Part shown: one piece after another, positions 43,810 through 52,382 of the stretch
Layout: every line of letters starts with the position of its first letter
Numbering within the stretch: position 1 is the stretch's first letter
NCBI RefSeq assembly: GCF_002259415.1
Contig: NZ_NPFY01000023.1
Location: 1-64,000, forward strand
Source of the DNA: Rhodococcus sp. 14-2470-1b
GTDB taxonomy: Bacteria; Actinomycetota; Actinomycetes; Mycobacteriales; Mycobacteriaceae
Length of the DNA stretch: 64,000 nucleotides
Direction: 5' to 3'
Program-made: the position numbers and the translations under genes
The notes under the pieces: generated by a model
Database searches by the model: none
Told to the model about the DNA's origin: nothing
What the model saw: only the letters and a program-made list of their open reading frames with translations

Positions 43810-45078
43810 ATGAGTTCGAAGCCGACCCCTCGGGAGCAACTGCTGCAGGCTGGCTCGCGTCTTCTCGGCAGACTCGACATGACCGACATGGTGCGTGCTC
43901 TGTCGATTTCGGCGGTCGTCGACGAGGCCGGCCTGTCGCAGCAAACTTTCCACAACACCTACCCCGGTAGTTCCCGCGCCGGCGGCACAGGCGGCAAGGA
44001 AGCGTTCGTCGAGGACCTGCTCGAGAACATCACCATCGGGTACGTCGGATTCCCCTCTGCCGCGGGGTCCGCGGACGGGCACCGGTCGGCATCTGCGCGC
44101 GCAGAGCAGGTCAGCGGCGTGTTCGGCGACATGACCTCCGGCCTGATGCGTCGGCGGATGCTCGCGGTACTTCTCGCCGGCGACCACGACGGCGCCCGCA
44201 AAGCAGTGGTGCCCGACTTCGAACGCTTCGATACCGACTTCCGGACGTTGGTCGGAGATGCCGTGCAGGCACGCGGCGGTTCTGTCCGGCAGCCACTGTC
44301 GTTGACGATGCTCTCGACCATTCTGGGATCGCTCCTCGACGGACTGGCCCTACGCGAGATGCTCACACCCGACACCATCGACGCTGGTGATGTCGGCGCC
44401 GCTACCGAATCGATTATGCGATGGGCGATCGACCCGGTGCATTCGGATCGGTCGATCCCCGACGCGGACGCTGTGGCGGCGGACATCGCCCTCGATCCGA
44501 TGCTCGGCGACGTCGAAGCCGAAGTCATCTCAGCGACCGAAACCCTCTTCGTCGACCACGGATACTTCCTGGTCACCCTCGCCGACATCGCCCGCGCCGC
44601 ACGGATCCGCCTCGATGATCTGATTCGACTGTTCCCTAGCAAGATCGACATCATCGTCGCTGCGCTCAAACCCGAGTTCGACCGGGTGCTCCGGCTCCGG
44701 CGAGCCGACGAAAAACTAGCGGTCGAACCCCTCGTCGCGCTGCGCCGCACCCTGACCGCGATCGGGGAGTTCGTGATCGGCAACCGAGCCATGAGTTCGG
44801 GAATGCTGTTGGCGCTCAGTTTCGAACAATTCCAGCAGCCCAGCACAGTCACCACAGTCCTGGAAAACCTCTACCTCCCCTCGGCCGTCGTGCCGATTCT
44901 CGAACGCGGACGAGAGGCAGCGGTATTCACCGCCGATGCCCCCGTGATGGAAGTAGCGATCATGCTCACCAACAATGTCCTCTTCCGATGCCTGACCCGC
45001 CCGAACGAGGCCGCCACCGATGTCGTCGACGCAGTGTTGCGGGTGATGCTGCCGGGCGTCGCAGCACCGAACCGGTGA
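43810..45078 (+). CDS. Tandem TetR-family regulator (two TetR units in one chain)
   Basis: This 422-aa protein is about twice the normal TetR length. Unit 1 HTH (residues about 5-75): REQLLQAGSRLLG, ISAVVDEAGLSQQTFHNTYP, then a ligand-domain-like helical part. Unit 2 begins near residue 234: EAEVISATETLFVDHGYFLV, LADIARAARIRLDDLIRLFP, SKIDIIVAAL, followed by a second helical domain to the end. The first HTH has a small insertion (SSRAGGTGG). The GTGA overlap with the NTPase gene shows translational coupling. Single-chain dimers of this kind may bind asymmetric operators. Confidence 0.85.
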   Translation: MSSKPTPREQLLQAGSRLLGRLDMTDMVRALSISAVVDEAGLSQQTFHNTYPGSSRAGGTGGKEAFVEDLLENITIGYVGFPSAAGSADGHRSASARAEQVSGVFGDMTSGLMRRRMLAVLLAGDHDGARKAVVPDFERFDTDFRTLVGDAVQARGGSVRQPLSLTMLSTILGSLLDGLALREMLTPDTIDAGDVGAATESIMRWAIDPVHSDRSIPDADAVAADIALDPMLGDVEAEVISATETLFVDHGYFLVTLADIARAARIRLDDLIRLFPSKIDIIVAALKPEFDRVLRLRRADEKLAVEPLVALRRTLTAIGEFVIGNRAMSSGMLLALSFEQFQQPSTVTTVLENLYLPSAVVPILERGREAAVFTADAPVMEVAIMLTNNVLFRCLTRPNEAATDVVDAVLRVMLPGVAAPNR

Positions 45079-46379
45079 GCGAGATCGTCCCGCGCCCGCC
45101 AGGTGCGGTGGGCGGTTACATCCACCACGGATTCCTTCGCTCCAATCACTGGGACCGGCTGACGCGCCTGTCGGATCGGCTCGTCGAGAGCATTGCTGCC
45201 CAACCGCTCGACAGCCATGCCGATCAGCATTGGTACGTCCCGCGCGGCATCGAACCCGCGCTGCTCGACCGGCTCGAGCTACCGGGCGTGACCCCGCAGA
45301 TAGTGGTCGGTGAAGCCGGGCACGGAAAGTCGACGTTGCTGTGGTCGCTGCACCGTGCGCTGCAGGAGCGTAAGCGCCGACCGATGATGGTCTCCGCGAC
45401 CTGGTTGCAGCGCAGCGAAGACGGATCGCGCACCACATCGACTGCGGACATCGCAGAAGCCGTCGTCACCGAACCCGGCGCCGTACTGCTACTCGACACT
45501 GCAGATCTGTTGCTGCACAACGAATCCACCAGGCTCGATGTCGTCGATCTACTCGACCAGCTCACCCGGGCCGGCGTGCCGGTGGTGGCCACGACCAGAC
45601 CGCAGGAGAGCGCGTACCTGCCAGCGAGTGTGGGCCAGAAGGTGCACCTCGGGCCCTACTCGATCGAGCGCGAATTGCCGTCGGCGATCGCTGTCTTGAC
45701 CGAGGAATTCTGCGCAGACGATGCGTCCGTGCCCACCGACCCGCTGACGGCGATCACCTCCGCTCGCGCACGCGGGTTGCTTGTCGACGAGGTGTGCACG
45801 AGCCCACTGCTGCTACGCCTGCTGTTCTCCCTGTCCGCGCCTCGTTTTCCGAGTCTCGAACTCGACGTCAGCGGCTTGTACTCCCAGTTCTGGGCACGCC
45901 GAGTTGCCGCGGACCACCGCACCGGACCGGAGACGCCGATCGACGGCGGTGACGACCTCACCGCGACCGCCGGAATGTTCGCGATCGCGATGCTGGCGCT
46001 GGGAACTCCGGAACCGCATATCGGCGACCTCGTCCGCCGCGCCGCGGACGTCGCTGCAGCAAGCGGACACCCGGCGGGCGAGGACGTACTCCGCAGCGAC
46101 CTTCGAACCTTGACTGCTCGCGGTGTCCTGATCGCCGTCGATGAGCGTGTCCGCTTCTTCCACCAGACGTTCTTCGAGTTCGCGGCCGCGAAAGGCCTCA
46201 CCGCGCGCGGCGGCGAGCACGAACTTCCGCGGCTGATCGAGCGGATCATCGACGCACCCGACGATCTGTTCGTCGGAGCCGTCGTCGAACAAACCTTGAT
46301 CATGCTCGGCACCGATACGATTGTCGCGTCAGAGAGACGGCGGCACCGAGAGAATGGTGATGCCGGTGTTGCGTTGTAG
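45075..46379 (+). CDS. STAND/NACHT-like P-loop NTPase, apparently C-terminally truncated
   Basis: This 434-aa protein starts at GTG 45075, overlapping the TetR stop by 4 bases. An N-terminal part of about 75 residues precedes Walker A VVGEAGHGKSTLLW (Lys85), Walker B GAVLLLDTADLL, VPVVATTRPQES (sensor), and a helical/winged-helix region with GLYSQFWARRV and the NACHT-like FFHQTFFEFAAAKGL. The repeat sensor domain normal for STAND proteins is missing. The last 16 or so codons (from 46330) are antisense to the RES toxin tail and unlike a protein end, so the gene was probably cut by insertion or recombination. Confidence 0.75.
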   Translation: MSEIVPRPPGAVGGYIHHGFLRSNHWDRLTRLSDRLVESIAAQPLDSHADQHWYVPRGIEPALLDRLELPGVTPQIVVGEAGHGKSTLLWSLHRALQERKRRPMMVSATWLQRSEDGSRTTSTADIAEAVVTEPGAVLLLDTADLLLHNESTRLDVVDLLDQLTRAGVPVVATTRPQESAYLPASVGQKVHLGPYSIERELPSAIAVLTEEFCADDASVPTDPLTAITSARARGLLVDEVCTSPLLLRLLFSLSAPRFPSLELDVSGLYSQFWARRVAADHRTGPETPIDGGDDLTATAGMFAIAMLALGTPEPHIGDLVRRAADVAAASGHPAGEDVLRSDLRTLTARGVLIAVDERVRFFHQTFFEFAAAKGLTARGGEHELPRLIERIIDAPDDLFVGAVVEQTLIMLGTDTIVASERRRHRENGDAGVAL

Positions 46380-46965
46380 CGCGTCGATCAGGTCTGCTCG
46401 TTCAGAGAGAGTGTCGGTCTCGGTCACCGCGTAGTTCCCTGAAACTTCGCTCGATGATGCGCCAGCGGTGCCGAAAAGAGCCAGGCAGGCATTCATATGT
46501 GCGAGGTCGTGCCGCGCCCAGTACCGGATCCCGGCGTAGCCTGCGCTGCGAAGGGCGGATTGCCCACAGCTGCGTCAGCTGGTAGTTCCCGGTGCTGAAT
46601 ATCTCTGCGATGACTCCGAATTGCGCTGCCGCGTTCGATGTCAGATCCGCGAGCGGCCGCGTGTCGACAATCTCCAACCGGCTGACTGCGCGTGCGGTGA
46701 GTTCGCTGCTCGGGACGACCCGCATCCCTCCCCATGTTTCGAGGAGGGTGATCTGTTCGGACTCGGCGGCGTAGCAGGTGCCATTCTCGTCGGCGAGGTC
46801 GAAGCGTCCGTGGCCGCCGTTCGCGAACCACAACGGCCCGCGAGTTGCGCTGTGGCAGCGAAATACCTCCGTGCCGGCCTTGACTGTGAAGGCGGGGAAT
46901 CGATCGCGGAGGTGATCCGGTGGGGGAGGGGCGAGTAGGTGCAGTGCGGTACGCGGAGCGCTCAC
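46330..46965 (-). pseudogene. RES-domain toxin with single-base frameshift
   Basis: Two frames together give one complete RES protein of about 211 aa. Frame 1 (from ATG 46965) runs through TEVFRCHSATRGPLWFANGG, GTCYAAESEQITLLE and YQLTQLWAI. One surplus C (the GG at 46557-46558 on the plus strand) then shifts the frame; removing it restores ALRSAGYAGIRYWARHD, LAHMNACLALFG and a normal C-terminus ending at 46330. RES toxins degrade NAD+. The Ser of the classical R-E-S triad seems to be Ala (RYWARH). The start overlaps the antitoxin stop by 4 bases. A sequencing error is possible. Confidence 0.85.
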
Positions 46966-47468
46966 GCGGCGAGATGCTCGGTCGCCGCGCGCGCAAGATC
47001 AGCGACGGACGGTCCGTCACCGTCGAGCAGCGCCTGCCGCGGGGTGCGTCCGCCGAGTTCGGGTTGTTCGGTCATCAACCACGACGCAGCCATCCACCCG
47101 CCCGTATCAGCACTCGCCCACACCCGCAGGACGTCCTTGATTCCGAGGATCGGCCGGGCAGGGGTGTTGTCGTCGAACCCTGTCACCGAGTAGCCCACCG
47201 ACCCGTCTGCGGCGACCAGTCGCAGCACTCGATGATCGCGGACTGCTTGGCTCAGGGCTTGTTTCGTCCACCCGGTCACGTCCAGGACTTGCTTGTGGGT
47301 GAGGATCGCGCCGATATGATTTTCCCACGCACGGCGTGCCTTCAGCCCGGAGAGCACGCTGCGGATCCCGTTCTCGACATACGCGACATCACTCGGGTTG
47401 AGTTCGGTCTGGTCGAGGCCGCTGGCGGCGAGCTCGGCGGCGACGAGGTCCTGCAGCGGTGTGCTCAT
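46962..47468 (-). CDS. Xre/MbcA/ParS-type antitoxin of the RES module
   Basis: The 168-aa protein carries the antitoxin C-terminal domain (DUF2384-like): VWASADTGGWMAASWLMTEQ, PELGGRTPRQALLDGDGP, VADLARAATEHL. The middle holds an HTH-like stretch (LTHKQVLDVTGWTKQALSQA). ATG 47468 is used. It normally binds and blocks the RES toxin encoded directly downstream and represses its own promoter; direct repeats lie just upstream. The antitoxin is intact although the toxin frame is broken. Confidence 0.85.
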   Translation of the reverse strand: MSTPLQDLVAAELAASGLDQTELNPSDVAYVENGIRSVLSGLKARRAWENHIGAILTHKQVLDVTGWTKQALSQAVRDHRVLRLVAADGSVGYSVTGFDDNTPARPILGIKDVLRVWASADTGGWMAASWLMTEQPELGGRTPRQALLDGDGPSVADLARAATEHLAA

Positions 47469-47484
47469 GTCACCCACGATACTG

Positions 47485-47514
47485 AGGTCAATCAGGTCAA
47501 GTCAAGTAGGTCAA
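47485..47514. promoter_or_regulatory. Three AGGTCAA direct repeats upstream of the antitoxin
   Basis: AGGTCAA occurs at 47485, 47494 and 47508, plus a bare GTCAA at 47501, 17-46 bases upstream of the antitoxin ATG (minus-strand gene). On the minus strand these read TTGACC, so they overlap possible -35 elements. A tandem operator for autoregulation by the antitoxin is a reasonable inference. Confidence 0.55.
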
Positions 47515-47538
47515 CCAAGACTGCAGTCGGCTACTGCA

Positions 47539-48968
47539 CTACACAACGATGTCAGCGTAGGACGACAGTTCGGTCCACCGCTGCTGTTCGAGCCGTGCGG
47601 CAGACTGCAGGGCGTACCGGTCCGCGGTGACGAGTCGGTCTATCGACAGCCCTGTTGCATCTGCAATGTCTTCGATGGGGACCTGGAAGGTTCGACACGG
47701 ACCGAGTGGGGGAGTAGCAGTGTCGGCGCGGGCGGGACGTTCGAGGATCGGACCCAGCGACTGCGTCTGATCGAGGACGTACCCCGTCGCTGCAAAAGCC
47801 ACATCCTGTTGCCAAGCAGCAATTTTGAAGAACCGCCGCGGGATCGCCACACCCCGGTACACCGGATCGTCGGAGGCGAAGATGCAGCCGGAGAACACCG
47901 ACAGCCGCTGCCCGTACTGGCGGGCGTGTTCGAGCACGTAGTCCTTTGCATGGCCCATGTAGTGCCCGGCGTTCGGTACTGTCACGCTGTATTTGTCGGG
48001 GGTCCCTGTGAATGACCGAATATGTTCGGTTCCGTATTGCACGCGCGCGTCGTCATCCCCGTTTAAACCGAGTATCGGAATCGTGATTTTCGATAGATTG
48101 AGCAAGTCCACAGCAATTGCGGGTCCTTGCGACAGCATGTCGCCACAAGGGTGCTGGTTTTGAAATGGCGCAGCGGCGTCGATGACGTGCTGTTCGGTGT
48201 CTGTGTAATTTCCTGTGACGAATTCGGTTCGCCCTTGGTCGTAGAAGGTGTATCCGCTTACTTCGGTGTTGCGTTCCGATGGAGACCCGCCGGCCAGACA
48301 TCGGGCTGTGGTAGCGAAGAAGCGAACGTAGGCTTCGGGGGTGAGGCCTCGGTCTGCCCAGTCCATGACGACGAGAGCGTCGATGTCGTTGAATGTGAAG
48401 GCTTCGATCTGGACGATCTGGCCGCCGTTGGACTGTCCGGCGAGCGTGATGTGGTCGAACGTCGGTGCCGAGCCGGGAGCGTTCCACTGGTAGTCCTGCT
48501 TCGCAGGGCTTGAACGATCTGGTGCGCCATTGTCGCTTGGGACCCGACGCACATAGCACCGCCAGCCGGGGAGTCGGAGGAGTCGTAGCCGAGCCTGTCG
48601 ATGGTGAGGGAGGTCTGGCCCCTGGCCGCCATCTCGTAGCTGTGGTGATAGCCAGGTACAGGCAGGCGTCAGTACCATTCGCCTGCTGCAATGCCGTGTT
48701 CGTAGAGAGTGACAGCAGACCCGATCCCGGCGGCAGGAGCCGTGAGATGACCTCGTACGGTGGAGGTTCGACCGTCTGCCGAGCACGGCACCGCAGTGTC
48801 GTTGACGTTGCGAACGGTGAAGGACACAGGGACGTCCACGACGTTGGGCGGGGCCGGCTGAGCTGTAGAACGTCCGGGCGCTCCGATCATCAGGGCAGCG
48901 GACATGAGTGCGACGATGACGGCGGCAACGGCATGGGTGATGGGATGCAACGGTATGTGTTCGGGCAT
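47539..48968 (-). pseudogene. Secreted alpha/beta hydrolase pseudogene fused to endonuclease tail
   Basis: From ATG 48968 a signal peptide (ITHAVAAVIVALMSAALMIG) leads into a hydrolase domain. The frame is broken by TGA at 48669-48671 (Trp expected: EWY-stop-RLPVPGYHHSYE) and by a one-base deletion near 48497. The rest of the hydrolase continues in another frame with nucleophile LAGQSNGGQIV, acid GLNGDDDARV and His VPNAGHYMGH. After about 47960 the sequence becomes the C-terminus of a DNA/RNA non-specific endonuclease (RLSVFSGCIFASDDPVYRG, IPRRFFKIAAW, IEDIADATGLSIDRL). Two genes are thus joined and the hydrolase is dead. Confidence 0.8.
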
Positions 48969-49025
48969 GGCGATACTCCATCCGAGTGTGACGATGCTGG
49001 TCGGTGGTGTGGTGGTGCTGGTAGG

Positions 49026-51227
49026 TCAGGCGTAGGTCTTGGGTTCGTGGTGGAAGTCGCGGTCGGGCACGTTCGGGGACTCGGTGACTCCGATTCGCTT
49101 GTGCAGGCGTGCGAGTGGGCCTGGTGCCCACCAGTTCCAGCGTCCGGTCAGTTGCATGATTGCCGGGACGAGGAGGGCGCGGATGATGGTGGCGTCGACG
49201 AGTACTGCCAGTGCCATGCCGATTCCGAGTTGCTGCAGGAACGTCACTCCGGAGGTGGCGTAGGTGGCGAACGAGACGGCCAGGATCAGCGCTGCTGCGG
49301 TGACGACGGGAGCAGAGCGTGAGATGCCGTCGATGATGGAGCGGCGGTTGTCTCCGGTGCGGTCGAATTCTTCTTTGATTCTCGACAGCAGGAACACTTC
49401 GTAGTCCATCGACAATCCGTAGGCGATGCAGAACATGAGGATCGGGATGCTGGGCTCGATCGCACCGGTCGGTGTGAAGCCAAGCAACCCCGCGAGGTTG
49501 CCGTTCTGGAATCCCCACACAAGGACTCCGAACATGACTGTCAGCGACAGTAAGTTCAGCGCGGTGGCCTTGATCGGCGCGATGATCGATCCGGTCATCA
49601 GGAACAGGATCCCGAACGTGATCACGGCGATGAGCACGGCGACGAGCGGTAGTCGGGCGGTGACTCCGCTTGTGTAGTCGTCGAGCATCGCGGGCGATCC
49701 CCCGATCAATACCCCCGCCGGTGCGTCCACGGAACGGACGGCTTCGACGAAACCAGCTCGGTCGTCGAGCGATTCGCGGGTGGGGACTACCGACAGATAG
49801 GTGGAGGATCCATCGTCCTCGAAGCGAACGGCAGTGTCTGGGGCCGGGGTGATGGTTCCGCTCGAGTCGATGCTGCCCATTGGTCCGTCGACGCGCAGAA
49901 CTTCGGGCAGTGCCGCCAGGTCGCTGGCGTATCGGGCGATCCGATCCGGGCCGGTGTTCGATGCTGCGACAAGGACTGCGTCGGCGTCTTCGCTGGCATA
50001 GTCGTCACGGATGGTGTCGTAGAGTGCGCGCACCGGTACCGACTGCGGCAGGATCCGGTCGTCGGGGGCACCGAATCGGGCACCGAGGATCGGGGCGCCG
50101 AGTAAAACGAGCACGACGACACCAATGACCGCGAACACGACCGGCCGGCCGGTCGTCGCTTCGGTGATCCGTCGCCACACCGGGCTACCGTCCTGCTCGT
50201 GACCGGGTCGTTCGGTGCGTCGTAATGCGCGCGGTCCGAGGAGTACCAGAGCTGCAGGAAGGACCAGCGTTGCCGCGGCGACGGCGGTGATGACGACGGC
50301 TATTCCGGCGTAGGCGAAGGACGCCAGGAACGGGAACGGAAAGACCAACAGCACAGCGAGGGATGCGGCGACCGTCGCACCCGAGAACATGATCGTGCGC
50401 CCCGCTGCGGTAGTCGCACGCTGGACTGCTTCGCGTTTGTCCGTGGTGCGCCGGGCCTCCTCGCGGAATCGGTAGATCAGAAACAGGCCGTAATCGACGC
50501 CGAGTGCGATGCCCATGACGAGGGCGATGTTCGCGGCGAAGGTCGATACCTCGGTGACGAGGGTGACAATTCGAAGGATTGCAAGTGTGCCGACCACGGA
50601 GAACAGTCCGGTAGCGAAGACGGCACCCGCCAGGCGTAGGCGTCGCACTACCGCCCACAGCAACAAGACGACCAGCGGTGCGATGATCATTTCGGCGCGC
50701 AGGAAGTCGGTGCGTGATTGTTCGGCGACCGCACGGAAGACTTGATCGCTACCGCCGAGGGCCAGTTCGACGGACTGCAGTGGTGCCGATTCCAGTGCCT
50801 CTTCCAACGCCGGCAGGACTTCTTGGCGCACGTGGGTGGCGTCGCCCGGCGCCCACGCCAGTATCAGCGCGGAGCTCCCGTCGTTCGCGGCGAGAGTCGG
50901 CACGTTCTCGGTCCAGTACGACCACGCGTTACCGACGCCGGGAAAGTCACCGACCAGGGTGGTCAGGTTCAGTCCGGCGCGCGCGACATCGGCGCTGTCG
51001 AGCCCACCACCGGTCGGCGTCACCAGAACGGCGATGTTGGGCGTTCCCGTCGACAGAGCATCGTTCAATACAGCTTCGGCCGATGCCGAGGGGGCGTTCG
51101 TGGCCTCGAATCGGTTCAGTGACAGTGCGTTCATGGCTCCAGCCGCGACGGCGGTCAGCACGACGAACAGGATCCCGGCCAATGCCAAGGTCAGTCCGGG
51201 GCGAGTTGTGACGAATCGTGTGGGCAT
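49026..51227 (-). CDS. MMPL-family RND exporter
   Basis: The 733-aa protein has twelve membrane segments in two halves: one span, a periplasmic domain (about 40-190), five spans; then one span, a second periplasmic domain (about 390-530), five spans. VMGIALGVDYGLFLIYRFRE and 'FCIAYGLSMDYEVFLLSRIKEE' carry the conserved Asp-Tyr pair that relays protons. MMPL proteins export lipids or siderophores or give drug efflux. The divergent TetR gene with paired operators suggests an inducible exporter. Confidence 0.93.
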   Translation of the reverse strand: MPTRFVTTRPGLTLALAGILFVVLTAVAAGAMNALSLNRFEATNAPSASAEAVLNDALSTGTPNIAVLVTPTGGGLDSADVARAGLNLTTLVGDFPGVGNAWSYWTENVPTLAANDGSSALILAWAPGDATHVRQEVLPALEEALESAPLQSVELALGGSDQVFRAVAEQSRTDFLRAEMIIAPLVVLLLWAVVRRLRLAGAVFATGLFSVVGTLAILRIVTLVTEVSTFAANIALVMGIALGVDYGLFLIYRFREEARRTTDKREAVQRATTAAGRTIMFSGATVAASLAVLLVFPFPFLASFAYAGIAVVITAVAAATLVLPAALVLLGPRALRRTERPGHEQDGSPVWRRITEATTGRPVVFAVIGVVVLVLLGAPILGARFGAPDDRILPQSVPVRALYDTIRDDYASEDADAVLVAASNTGPDRIARYASDLAALPEVLRVDGPMGSIDSSGTITPAPDTAVRFEDDGSSTYLSVVPTRESLDDRAGFVEAVRSVDAPAGVLIGGSPAMLDDYTSGVTARLPLVAVLIAVITFGILFLMTGSIIAPIKATALNLLSLTVMFGVLVWGFQNGNLAGLLGFTPTGAIEPSIPILMFCIAYGLSMDYEVFLLSRIKEEFDRTGDNRRSIIDGISRSAPVVTAAALILAVSFATYATSGVTFLQQLGIGMALAVLVDATIIRALLVPAIMQLTGRWNWWAPGPLARLHKRIGVTESPNVPDRDFHHEPKTYA

Positions 51228-51252
51228 CGCAGATCCCCCTGCTACCGTGAAT

Positions 51253-51294
51253 GCGAGCGGTTGCTCGCGTTAAACAATACGAGTGGTTACTCGT
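51253..51294. promoter_or_regulatory. Paired TetR operators (6-bp arms, GGTT core)
   Basis: Two matching inverted repeats are seen: GCGAGC-GGTT-GCTCGC (51253-51268) and ACGAGT-GGTT-ACTCGT (51279-51294), centres 26 bases apart. They fill the short gap between the MMPL gene start (51227) and the TetR gene start, so one protein can control both promoters. Confidence 0.8.
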
Positions 51295-51301
51295 CTTGTC
51301 C

Positions 51302-51964
51302 ATGGGAAGATTCGGAGATCAGGTGAACAGTGCTCGACCGTCGGCTACCGCCGATACCCCCAAGCGTCAGGAACGCGGCCTGAAACGTATGTCGGCGATT
51401 CTGGATGGAGCCGAAGAGTTGTTCGGTGAGGTCGGGTTCGATGCGGCAACCACGAACGCGATTGCAGCCAGGTCGGGTATCTCGCCGGGGTCGCTGTATC
51501 AATTTTTTCGAAACAAAGAGCAGATCGCCGAAGCCTTGGCGGAACGGTATGTTGTCGATCTGACTGCGGCGCAGTCGGCCGCGGTGCACCCACCGCCGGA
51601 TGGCAGTGGCGAGACTTTGGAGGAGTTCGTCGATCGGGCCGTGGACAACATGGTTGCCTTCAACGCCGCCAATCCTGCTTTCTTGCAGTTGTTCTCGCGT
51701 GCGGACACTCAGCCTGCGTTGTATGCAGCGGTGGTGCCGCTACAGAACGAACTCGCCGCACGGGTCGAACAGGCACTCGCTGCGCTGGCCCCGGCCCTGA
51801 GCACCAAGCGTCTCCGGCTCCATACGTTGGTCGCGTTGCAGATCGCGCGCGGGATGATGCCCGTCATTGCAGCAGAGAAGAAAACCGCCAGAAAGAAGGA
51901 ACTCGTAACCGAACTCAAAACTGCCCTGATCCGATACCTGACGCCGGTTCTCAGGAACGTCTAG
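51302..51964 (+). CDS. TetR-family repressor of the MMPL exporter
   Basis: This protein of up to 220 aa has a typical N-terminal HTH: RMSAILDGAEELFGEVGFDA, TTNAIAARSGISPGSLYQFF, RNKEQIAEALAERYV. The C-terminal helical domain would bind the inducer. The start may be GTG 51323, which has a GGAGAT site 6 bases upstream, while ATG 51302 has none. It is divergent from mmpL with two palindromic operators between. A VOC pseudogene follows on the other strand. Confidence 0.9.
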   Translation: MGRFGDQVNSARPSATADTPKRQERGLKRMSAILDGAEELFGEVGFDAATTNAIAARSGISPGSLYQFFRNKEQIAEALAERYVVDLTAAQSAAVHPPPDGSGETLEEFVDRAVDNMVAFNAANPAFLQLFSRADTQPALYAAVVPLQNELAARVEQALAALAPALSTKRLRLHTLVALQIARGMMPVIAAEKKTARKKELVTELKTALIRYLTPVLRNV

Positions 51965-51972
51965 GCCAGAGT

Positions 51973-52382
51973 TCACGCGACAAATATGCAGAACGGATGA
52001 CCTGATGGATCAGCGAAGACATAGAGCGGCTCCTCGGCGTCGTCGGTGCGATCGAACATCACCTGTGAGCCGAGTGACTCGGCGCGCTGACGCTGTCGTT
52101 GCAGTCCGCGGCGTTGCGCACGGTGAAGTCGAGGTGTATCTGCATCGGAATGTCGTGCGCAGGCCACGTAATTCTCGGCAACAAGTCGACGCGCTGGAAC
52201 GCTAATTTTCGGACGCCGCTCGCGTCCACAAGCACCAACCACCCTGGCTGGGATTCGGGGGTTTCGGACGGCTCGTCGCCTGCTCGGTGCCTCAAGCTCG
52301 AGAGTTGCCGGTAGAACTCGGCAAGTGCGCGAGTATCGGTCGTGTCGATGACAGTGTGCAATAACTCGGGATACGGAGACAC
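51973..52382 (-). pseudogene. VOC/glyoxalase-like protein, frameshifted
   Basis: GTG 52382 has an excellent GGAGG site 6 bases upstream. The product begins MSPYPELLHTVIDTTDTRAL, AEFYRQL and runs through QPGWLVLVD and MQIHLDFTVRNAAD. Then one C is missing near 52104 and the frame changes. The second frame supplies LQRQRQRAESLGSQVMFDRT, EEPLYVFADPSGHPFCIFVA and the stop at 51973. Joined, they make an ordinary VOC protein of about 136 aa. It is a recent pseudogene or a sequencing error. Confidence 0.8.

Noticed and set aside
46557-46558. Programmed frameshifting in the RES gene
   Set aside because: No slippery heptamer or stimulatory structure is apparent; a plain one-base insertion or sequencing error explains it.
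48669-48671. Selenocysteine or programmed read-through at the in-frame TGA of the hydrolase
   Set aside because: The position wants Trp, a second frameshift follows, and no SECIS-like structure or sel genes were seen; ordinary decay is simpler.
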